From Seminavis robusta (lineage: Eukaryota; Bacillariophyta; Bacillariophyceae; Naviculales; Naviculaceae), in assembly GCA_903772945.1 (NCBI GenBank), contig CAICTM010000102.1:56658-120657 (forward strand): a DNA stretch of 64,000 bases. The letters run 5' to 3'. Positions 31,901 through 39,839 of this stretch are shown piece by piece. Under the pieces are notes generated by a model. That model did not search any database and was not told the origin of the DNA. It saw only the letters and a list, made by a program, of their open reading frames with translations. The position numbers and the translations under genes are program-made. The stretch's first letter is position 1; the number at the start of each line of letters is the position of its first letter.

Positions 31901-32758
31901 CCATGTTTACGTGGCATATCCTGCGAGAGCAAATGCTGCAGCGATGACTTCATGTTTGCAAAATGTGGCAAAAAAGGATGTTTGGGAGATGGAACTGCCT
32001 GTCTTCTTGGGACATCTTGCTTTGACTGCTGCAATGGGGAAACCTGGTGGCATTCTAAGTTTGGAACAGCCTGTGGAGTGGAGCCCAAGTGGTCTGATGG
32101 GTACGTTTTATTCTTCCATTTTATTGTTTGGTGAAAGCATCCTCCTGACCATGGCAGACAATATTGTTGTAGAACCGGTTGTCTAAAGGGCATCAACTGC
32201 CAGATGTGCCAGAGTGGAACCAGCAGTGACTGGCTGGCTACACCCCCACTTGGATTGCCAGGGCATGCATGTGGACATGAGCCATGCTGGGAAGATGGTC
32301 ATAATTGTGTCAATGGCATCAGCTGCCACAAGTGTTGCAGCAGCGACCACATGGAATTCAAATGTGGGAAGCAAGGATGCTGGGGAGGTGAGTGGCTTGG
32401 CATTTTCTGTGTACCGTTGGCCAATAATCACAAACTATTCTAAACTTTTGCTTGTTGCAGATGGTACACTTTGTCTCTTTGGTGGGTGCAAGAACTGCTG
32501 CAGTCACGAGAATTCTTGGTGGGATGATAAGATTGGCAATGCTTGTGGCCGGCAGCCGTGCTGGGGAGGTGCGTTCCTTTTGCCCCCGTCTCGTTTTTCC
32601 TTTTGCTTCCTTGGGTTGATTGAGCTGACTGTTATTCATTGTGCCTTAATGAAACAGGTGGTCGTGAATGTGGATTGGTCTGTCACAGGTGCTGCGGTGG
32701 CTCCCATGAGAAGAAGCAAGGGTTTTGGGACTTTTTCCCAAAACGATATTGCAACTAG
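28905..32758 (+). CDS. 13-exon secreted Cys-rich repeat protein
   Basis: I joined 28905-28973, 29083-29691, 29792-30096, 30177-30374, 30462-30663, 30739-30870, 30942-31389, 31475-31614, 31693-31823, 31897-32100, 32158-32387, 32461-32568 and 32658-32758. All junctions are GT-AG and in phase; the sum is 2877 nt, 958 codons plus stop. Exon 1 is a signal peptide (MKNYQGLHVLALVFAGLGTA). Residues 24-650 match no family I know. From about 645 to the end come about eight Cys-rich modules of 30-45 residues, with recurring phrases DGTxCL, C-x2-CC, SxDW, GLPGHACGxEPCWxDG and KCGKxGCWG. The even, paired Cys suggest an extracellular disulphide-bonded protein; ligand binding is a guess. Diatom proteins with similar C-x2-CC and ACGxEPCW phrases are familiar to me, but I cannot name the family. 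Confidence 0.7.
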
Positions 32759-33377
32759 CTAGTAGATGAGATGGGACCCGCTCCAGCGCATAGAGCCCGC
32801 TCTCTCTCTCTCTCTCTGCGCTTCTAGCTAGATAGGCAGCATCAGATAACTACATCTACATATTTAAAAATCTATTTGCTGCAGGTCGTATGGTATCCTC
32901 CAAGCAACTGCTCGAGAACTCCACTTGTCTGTTCGGGAGTAGGTACCCTTTTTCAAGCTTGGGGCTTGCCATTAGTACCGGTATCATGATGTGGAGCGCA
33001 AATTCCCTTGCATTGAACGGTCAGAAGCTACGAGTGGGAGGTACCGTGCATGCAGGTGGCAACCAAATGACTTGATCAGGAGTGGGAAAGGGCCAGAAAA
33101 ATTCGCGTTCCCAGAGTTTATTTTGATTGTACATGCAGCATGTAGCAGCCTGGGAAACGGTGGATTGCTTTGCTTATAGGTTTGCTTTGAGCGTCGGCAA
33201 ACAATACAATGATTTTCATGGGTGCCGGAGAAGGCCATGATCCTTGCTGTCCTGCCGCCAATATCGCACAAGTCGGAGGTGTGGTCGAGTGACGGCGACA
33301 AACATCCCGAATCGAATCAATGATACCGCCTTACCATCACACATTGAAGTCATTCCGACACGGCCCAAGGAAGACAA
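32759..33377. other. intergenic, short TC microsatellite
   Basis: A (TC)n run lies at about 32799-32817. Beyond that I see no gene or structured element. Confidence 0.5.
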
Positions 33378-33800
33378 CTAGCTAGAAGCTTTCTCGTCAG
33401 GTTCCAACCAGTCATCCCATCCTGTCCATCCTGTTTTGTAGTAAAGATCAGGTCGATATGGTAATCGAAAGGCAGGGTTGTCATCGTCCAACTTTTTTTG
33501 TTCAAACAACGTGAGATACTCTTCCTTGCTTTTCACCACACCCGAAAGTTGTTTTCTTGCAATGCTTCTCGCCTCTTCAAACTCTTGATATGGCACACCC
33601 AAAAAGTCATCCCAGCCTCTCCAATCGTCGGCCCACACGACGTCGGGGTTCTTGGGCAGTTGGTACGCACCCGGACAGCAATACTCGAGGAATTCTTCTT
33701 TCGAGGCAAATCCATGGCCGCGTGCTATTCTTCGAGCGTCCAGAAACGAATATATGCGTTTGCCCTTCTTCTTTGATGCTCCTGTTGCCGAGGTTTCCAT
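33378..33800 (-). CDS. two-repeat INT_rpt-like (integrase-repeat) small protein
   Basis: 140 aa from the ATG at 33800 (METSATGASK; the open frame upstream has no ATG). After a Lys-rich start there are two tandem copies of an about 55-residue unit at 17-68 and 71-132. Each follows the pattern F-x2-AR-x-IAR, SKEE(F/Y)L, then PD-x-x(Y/W)-x-x-WxGWDD(F/W)L. This matches the short repeat described as phage-integrase repeat unit, which occurs in many algal proteins, usually without any recombinase domain. Copy 1 has WADDWRGWDDFLG and copy 2 YKTGWTGWDDWLE. Function is unknown; the helical repeat and basic start suggest nucleic-acid or protein binding. No phage genes are nearby. Confidence 0.65.
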   Translation of the reverse strand: METSATGASKKKGKRIYSFLDARRIARGHGFASKEEFLEYCCPGAYQLPKNPDVVWADDWRGWDDFLGVPYQEFEEARSIARKQLSGVVKSKEEYLTLFEQKKLDDDNPAFRLPYRPDLYYKTGWTGWDDWLEPDEKASS

Positions 33801-34087
33801 ATTACCGGTATCGTCGACGAGAGCTAGCAAGCGGCTTCCTGGAGTACCGGTACTATACTAGTAGTAGATAACGGAGCTTTACTTCGGAAAGACCACAGTC
33901 GCCCTACTGTCACTCTACTGGTACCGGTACAGTGCAGATTGAGCCTGAGCCCTACTACCCCCTTTACCTTGGCAGTCTATCTGCCTGAGCCCTCACCCCC
34001 TTTTTCGGTATTCCTATTTCCTATTCGGGTTTTTTCAGCGTTCGTCTCTTGATTCCTTGGTTCCAGCTCCCTCACTCAGTTACCTCG

Positions 34088-34455
34088 CATTGGATCCTTA
34101 TGACGAATACATGCACAACCGAATATTGTCAATCCAGCCATTGTAGCCGGCTGTCGTATAGTTACATCGGCGACAGTGGCAACAGTACCGAACACACTCA
34201 GGTTCGGCTTTGCTCGCTACACTCCGGTACAGGTACCTTGCATTGGATGCTTATGACGATACACAACCGAATATTGTCAATATAGCAAATGTAGTCGGCT
34301 ACACACCGTATAGTTACATCGGCGACAGTGGCGACAGTGGCGACAGTACTGAACACACTCAGGTTCGGCTTTGCTCGCTACACTCCGGTACAGGTACCTT
34401 GCATTGGATCCTCATGACGAATATATACACAACCGAATATTGTCAATCCTATTGA
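34088..34455. repeat. tandem repeat, about 2.4 copies of a 153-161-bp unit
   Basis: Units start with CATTGGATCCTTATGACGA or close variants at 34088, 34241 and 34402. Each full unit contains ACAACCGAATATTGTCAAT, TATAGTTACATCGGCGACAG and AGGTTCGGCTTTGCTCGCTA. The second unit has an extra GTGGCGACA triplication, which explains its greater length. Confidence 0.85.
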
Positions 34456-34919
34456 TCTATAAGGTGTCTACTATCTCATGAAAGGAGTGGTCTATTGGTC
34501 GGTAATCGATGATCTATTATCTTACGAAAGAAGCAAGTCGTTCGCCCGAGGCCTTGTGCATACAGGAAAGTGGGTACCGATACATGAATCACCACCAAAA
34601 CACTAGGAAATAACACTGGAGATGAATCCAGCAGTAGGATCCACTCTCCTCTGTGCGTACGAGTGTTGTCGTGTAGCCTCCTCTTGTAGCCATTCAATGA
34701 CTCGACGACGATCTTCTCTGTGCGTTCATGCTGTTGATAGGGCTGGAGTTAACAGAGCCTCCTCCGTAGTACCAGTAGCCTTCTCTCTTGTTGTTATCCA
34801 GAGGGATCGTTCGTTCGTTCGACAATGGGATTTCCTCAGCCGTCGGCAGTGCAGCAGAGAAAACAACAAATAGATATGAGTTTTGTTCTCTGTGCTAAAC
34901 TGCAGACGACCGGAGACTT

Positions 34920-34966
34920 CATCTAAGAAGCGCATAATGGGGTAGAGCGAAAACAGCGAGGTCGGT
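34920..34966 (+). mobile_element. isolated 5' terminus of the zinc-finger retroelement
   Basis: CATCTAAGAAGCGCATAATG followed by GGGT, a short variable part and GCGAAAACAGCGAGGTC matches 6161-6208 almost base for base, then diverges. No zinc-finger ORF follows, so this is only a fragment or a site-specific terminus. Confidence 0.6.
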
Positions 34967-35723
34967 TACAAAATTGCCAGGTCAGTCGATGGTAAGGTTA
35001 CCAATCGGTAACTGACCTGCGCTTATGTATGGTGGGTACAAGAACACGAGGAATGATCCTTCCCTTTTGTGAGGTCAGCTGTGCAATATTCAAGAACCTC
35101 TTATCCTACTAATTGAAGACGATCGACTCAGGCATATACAGATGCAATTGCAGCACGAGTCATTGGCGCAATGGTTACAGAATGTTGAACTAAGCGTTCA
35201 CTATTCCTCTACCAATTCCGTTCCCCTTTCTATACATGGCTTACAAGTTGATGCACTTTGTGATGCTAATTACAGAAGGGCAGTTGTAAGGCTATTCCCC
35301 AAGCCCCGGAATCCAAAACAGCTCAGCCATTCCTTCCCAAATGAAAGAGTCCTAGGTTACTAAATCTATAAGTAGGGGTTTCCAAAATGGAGAAAAGCAG
35401 TACACAATGTTGGATATGATTGGGGCTAAATTCGTTATGGAACTACTATTAACAGAGTAGTGGAGGTAAGCGAACAATGACATAATGTTCGTAGTAAAAG
35501 GGGAGAAACAGGTCACTCATATGTAACCAACTGTAACGGTACGGGTATCCATAGGTCCGAGAAAAGGGTCCAAATGATTCCAAAAAAGGACGGCTGGGGC
35601 AACCAAACAAGGACGCCATAGGTAACAAAGTTGTCTTGGAAGCCCTGCTAAAAGGGGAGAAATGAAATTGAAGAAAGTGGAGGAAGCCACCAAAAGCCTG
35701 GGTAGGACCCCACCAAATGATGG

Positions 35724-36146
35724 TGCACTACGCTAAAAGCTAGTGTAAAGATCTTTCGAGTGTTTTGAGTTTGAGAGAATGAAAGTTATGAGAGGATTAG
35801 AAAGCTATGAAAACTAATCAACGAGAGAGATCCACAATCAAAGGATCGTAGATCTGAACTCCCGCGGGAGACTGTAAAGTGTGATAGAGTAGGTTGCGGT
35901 AGCAATCCTACTCACTCCACGATCCAAAAACGGAACGCATGGAAGATTCGTCTAGCATTTATCTAGTAGCGTGGAATCTCTCCACGCCAGCTAAATATCT
36001 AGCGCGATGTTTCACCATCGACCTAGTATGACTAGCGGTCATGAGAACCCTGTCTCAATGACTATTCACGAAAGACTCAGTCATGAGTCGAACTCAAACC
36101 CTATCTAGGATCCAGTCGCGAATAAGGCTAAGAGCCGTGTATTGCA
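35724..36146 (-). repeat. 3' LTR of the gypsy fragment
   Basis: Inverted copy of the family LTR: it reads TGCACTACGC at the left edge and GTGTATTGCA at the right. The adjoining TTCGCCCCCTGACA at 36147 is the complement of the GTCAGGGGGCGAA tract seen beside the LTR at 53789. Confidence 0.85.
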
Positions 36147-36305
36147 TTCGCCCCCTGACAAGGGTCACGGAAGGCACGACATCAGTCGGACAAGGAGAAC
36201 ATATGAATTAAAGTGCGGGGCACTCTCCGGAGATTGGATGTAGACATGTGCGTCGCACGATGGCAATCCTACAAGGGGACCAGGCCTTGTATGGGTGTAA
36301 ATACC

Positions 36306-36720
36306 TTATGTTCCAAGTCTGGTAGACTGTGCCGCTATTGGCGGTAGCATGTCGGAGCCGTACAGTGCCATTGTTATTGACTCGGTCTGTGTGGTAAGGA
36401 CCTTTGTGCTTTTGCACTTTGGCTGACCGTATTTGCGGTGCTGATTCTGATGAATCATCATAGTATCGTTGACATTGTGTTGATGAGGGACACGTGTCGC
36501 GTTCTCCCTATCGTTGTTTTTCTGGATAAGTCGTTGGCGACGTTCCTTGATGTATTTCCAGTTTGCTTCGAAACGGATGTTGTGAATCTTGTCACGGTTT
36601 GACGCGCGTGAACTTGCGACGAAGTCCATTTTCATCCCGGAGAGTCTTCTCGACCTCTGCGCGGGACTCACGTTCTCTGTCCATGACAACCTCAGCCGGT
36701 CATGGATACTGGGTAACCTA
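36306..36720 (-). pseudogene. gypsy integrase C-terminal remnant
   Basis: Minus-strand frames at 36720-36306 encode pieces matching the end of the gypsy integrase also present at about 53080-53640 (FEANWKYIKERR, ATRVPH, NVNDTMMIHQ, KYGQPK). The frame changes around 36600, so the protein is not intact, and the upstream catalytic part is deleted. Confidence 0.65.
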
Positions 36721-36954
36721 CATCTGTTTTAGATTGATGGTTGGTGGTTCATTGGTCCAATGAATCCACGAAGTTCCTTCCTATTCGTAGGAGGAGCGAT
36801 AGCTGGATCGCATCTATTGTCCTTTAGTTAAGGGTTGGACTCCTTCTCGAGTAATCCAATGGTCTAGATACTTAAGTTCCTTCTTTCGAGGAAGACCTTG
36901 GTAGTGTTGATTTTAAATCCGACTTTTTTGAAGTCTTTGGAAAGATTCATCTAA

Positions 36955-38778
36955 CTATTCAACGTGATCTACTAGATCGTCGTCAGTTAGGATGAGTTGA
37001 TCATCAACGTATGCACGGACATTTTCTAAGTCATGCATGTGTGTTTTCATCTTCCTTTGGAAGATGTCGGGACTATTACATAGGCCCATTGGCAACCTCT
37101 GGTACTCGTGCTTTCCCCTCGGGAGTACGATGGTACAGAGTTGCTTCGAGTGAGGTGACAGCTCGATGTGATAGTGTCCCATGTTCAGGTCTAGACTAGT
37201 AGCGTACTTGAATCCATCTAGATTCAAGAGCATGTCCTGTATTTTTGGGATAGAATAAGGCTTCCGCTTAATCCTTTTGTTCAGTTCCCGGAATTCAGAG
37301 ATGAATCGTACAGATCCGTCTTTCTTGGGAATGATAAAAGTTGGTGCCGTCCACTCGGAACAGTTTATCTCTTTGAGTACTCCTGCCTTGCAGAGACGTT
37401 CAACCTCTGTCTTGAGAGTGTTGGTATGGACACGTGGAGTAGGGTGAGCCCTAGTATAATAGGATTTAGCGTCGGGACGAAGTTCTACTTCGTAGTCGTC
37501 CATTTGCAACTCTCCCAAAGTACCCTCGACTGGGTCGGAGCACTTGGTTGAGAAGGCATGAGGCAGTTCTTGCTCTTCCTTATTTAACTGATTTCGACTC
37601 TGGCACATCTGCCTTAAGTCAGTTTGTTCGTATGTCGCATCAAGAATCTTCTTGAGACTATCTGCACTGTCGTTGACAGCTGCAGGATCAGGAATGGAGA
37701 AGTTCTCTTCTCCATCGGTATTGCCATCTTTCGCAGGGAAAAATATGCTGTTCCACTCCATTGACATGGTAGTGAAATCAAACTTGATTCTTAGGTTGGA
37801 GAGAGTGTCTTCGTCGGCTGTTCCACACCGTGGGCAATCGCTGTGAGCCTGCCATTGGCGGCGTTGCAGCTGGCGTCCTACACCACAGTGGCCTGTGGCA
37901 TGTTTGGTGATGAATCTTTGGATTCCAAGTGGTGCCTTCCGCATTGCCCTACCCATTGCCTCCCAGTTGATAGTGTCCCAGCGCTCTGTCCATTCTGCCT
38001 CTGAATAGGCGACGTCAAGGACTCTTTCTTCGCGCTGCTTCCAGTGTGCCTTGATTTTGTCTTCCCAAAGGGCCTCGTGCATCTCACGGGGGTGGAATCG
38101 GGCTAGTTTCTGACCCTTGTGCCGAAATATGACGCGCTCGTTGGTGAAGGGTAAATTAGGGCACGGGTTCGAGTGGTCCTGAGTCCACTGGGATTTGGCA
38201 GCAGTATCCATTTCAATGTTCAGGATTGCCCAGCGATCGAGGCAGCCGTGGTACATTCTGGTCCCCTGTAACATGTCCCGGGGGAGGATGTGGAGGGCTC
38301 GAGGGCTGTCGTCCTGGTGGCCTTTAACCCATCGGAACTGAACGTCGATACCCAGTTCCTTGATCTCATCGATAACAGCTCGGCCCTCAACACGGAGGTC
38401 AAAGTCTTTGCTATTGCACTGGGGGTTGAAGAGGGTTTCAAGGGCATTGAGGGCTGCTTGGCCATCACAACCAATCGTAATGCATCCCATGGTGATTTCA
38501 TGGAGAATACAGATGGTGCGCATCACGATGAGTGCCCCAATGATACCTGCCAGTTCACTTCGATGGGAGGAATGGTCTCCCGGGGAGCCTGGGACAGAGA
38601 ACTGGCCGTTGATACGTCCCTTGTGGTCGGCTCCTTCGAGGACGAAAGCTGCAGTGCCAAAAGAATCTTTGTAGGAGCCGTCGCTAACCTGAATGCCGGA
38701 GCCAGTCAAGATGGATTTTGCAATCTGGGAGCCATCATCGGTAAAGCGAAGGTGTCCTAGCGCCCATTGGTCTGACAT
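36955..38778 (-). CDS. hybrid ORF: non-LTR RNase H fused in frame to gypsy RT
   Basis: 607 codons from the ATG at 38778. Residues 1-327 are the end of the neighbouring large retroelement: an RNase H domain with DGSYKDS, HRSELAGI, CDGQAALNAL, VKGHQDD and MDTAAK, then a C-terminal segment starting a CPRCG zinc-binding site. Residue 328 onward is gypsy: KFDFTTMSMEWNS, the pre-RT linker, then reverse transcriptase with IIPKKDGSVRF, SLDLNMGHYHIEL, QRLPMGLCNSPDIF and catalytic YVDD at 589-592. The frame ends soon after YVDD. The fusion falls at a short stretch of similarity (DTLSNL against ILSDLG), so it is a junction of two elements rather than an evolved fusion. Upstream in the same frame the reading extends before the ATG, consistent with a frameshift near 38800 in the parent polyprotein. 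Confidence 0.75.
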   Translation of the reverse strand: MSDQWALGHLRFTDDGSQIAKSILTGSGIQVSDGSYKDSFGTAAFVLEGADHKGRINGQFSVPGSPGDHSSHRSELAGIIGALIVMRTICILHEITMGCITIGCDGQAALNALETLFNPQCNSKDFDLRVEGRAVIDEIKELGIDVQFRWVKGHQDDSPRALHILPRDMLQGTRMYHGCLDRWAILNIEMDTAAKSQWTQDHSNPCPNLPFTNERVIFRHKGQKLARFHPREMHEALWEDKIKAHWKQREERVLDVAYSEAEWTERWDTINWEAMGRAMRKAPLGIQRFITKHATGHCGVGRQLQRRQWQAHSDCPRCGTADEDTLSNLRIKFDFTTMSMEWNSIFFPAKDGNTDGEENFSIPDPAAVNDSADSLKKILDATYEQTDLRQMCQSRNQLNKEEQELPHAFSTKCSDPVEGTLGELQMDDYEVELRPDAKSYYTRAHPTPRVHTNTLKTEVERLCKAGVLKEINCSEWTAPTFIIPKKDGSVRFISEFRELNKRIKRKPYSIPKIQDMLLNLDGFKYATSLDLNMGHYHIELSPHSKQLCTIVLPRGKHEYQRLPMGLCNSPDIFQRKMKTHMHDLENVRAYVDDQLILTDDDLVDHVE

Positions 38779-39839
38779 TGGGAGCTGATCCAGGGCGTCT
38801 TGGAGGGATTGGGAGCACAGGGGGGTGGCTGGTCCGAGGCAGATGTCGTCACTGTTGAATCGTCACTGTCGGAGAGTCCAGAGGTAGAGTCGTCACTGTC
38901 AGAGTAATTCATTGGTTCGGAGTCGCACGAGGAGTGGTTGAAGAGTAGGACAAGTTCTGGTTCGCTGGACGAAGCTTGCACAACGTGACGGACCACCGAA
39001 GCTGTTCTGTAACCAATTGATGTGTGGGCAGGTGCCGAGGGGAGACTGGTGATGGGAGTTGAAGGTTCAAGATTGGATTGATGTTGGACTCTCCATGTGC
39101 GAGGAACTGTGGATCGCCTGTAGTGTGCACGGCGTCTGCCAGGGTTGATGCGTTCGTATGGGGTCCAAAAGAATCCTTCCCTGTGATACAGGGTATCAGT
39201 TTCGGGGTTCCACATCCATGGCCAGAAAGAGACGGGGTCTTCCTTCCAGAGGCCGGGGATAAGTTGGGGCCGAATGCGCAGATTCTGGGGGCCACCGTAT
39301 TGTTCAATGAGACACTCTCTTAAGGCACCCTGCCAGACGAGAATTAACGACGGGGGTAGAGACTTGGGTTGACGGGGCCATTCCATCCGGTGAAGGTGGG
39401 ATTCGACTTTGGTTCCATTGAAGGATTGGGTGCGAAGTTGTTTGCCATCTGCCGTGGCAATGTCTGCCACGGTGATGACGTTGAGGAACATTCGCATGAC
39501 ATTCAGCTGCTTGAGAGTGTGGGCACTGTATCCGTGCTGAGAGAAGAGATCCATCAGGAAGCGGTCATTGGTGCGCTGTGTGGTGAATCTAGCAGTGGTG
39601 TCCTCCATAGTAATGCCAAAATCATCCATTGACTTCCACAAAGTTTTCATCCAACAGTCGGTGGTGGATGATTCGAAGGCTGTGTAGGAGATGCTCCGTG
39701 TAGTGTCTGTTGGTCCAAGCTCCATTCGGAGTGTTCCATTTCCATCTCGAGGAGCTGACCAGTGGTATCGTGTAGGTAGTTTTTCCCATACAGTTGGATG
39801 TGCGTGAATTCTTGCCTGAGCAGGGATGATTTCCCCCAA
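38757..39839 (-). pseudogene. RT-RNase H linker region, out of frame with both neighbours
   Basis: The frame opens with GTSPVVLFAPQKYQGLGE near 39870, which corresponds to the RT thumb-distal segment seen in diatom LINE-like proteins (a YQGLG phrase after the palm). It then continues with a long Trp/Arg-rich linker (WPRQPKSLPPSLILVWQG, FFWTPYERINPGRRRAHY) and a Ser/Asp-rich tail. It has no ATG at its start. The preceding conserved phrase FGWDKVIGPL is in another frame, so at least two single-base shifts lie at about 39890-39960. The join to the RNase H frame near 38800 looks like another. The region is coding-derived but not intact as read here. Confidence 0.6.

Larger units (their letters stand above)
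33801..35723. other. intergenic repeat-bearing stretch
   Basis: Holds GTAC/CTAG-rich sequence next to the small gene, the tandem repeat at 34088-34455, the zinc-finger retroelement terminus at 34920, and sequence of unknown nature up to the gypsy LTR. A 73-codon frame at 35142-35363 (start ATG) has no recognisable feature and is probably chance. Confidence 0.45.
35724..37797 (-). mobile_element. Ty3/gypsy retrotransposon fragment, 3' part with LTR
   Basis: The minus-strand order from 37797 down is: end of the protease-RT linker, reverse transcriptase, a short RT-RNase H connection, a sudden jump near 36720 into the integrase C-terminal half (MDRE, FEANWKYIKER), a purine-rich tract beside 36147, then the LTR. 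RNase H and the first half of integrase are missing, so there is an internal deletion. The 5' half (LTR, gag, protease) is replaced at 37797 by the end of another retroelement. Confidence 0.8.

Noticed and set aside
33378-33800. Evidence for an integrated phage or virus
   Set aside because: The integrase-type repeat occurs alone, without recombinase, capsid or replication genes nearby.
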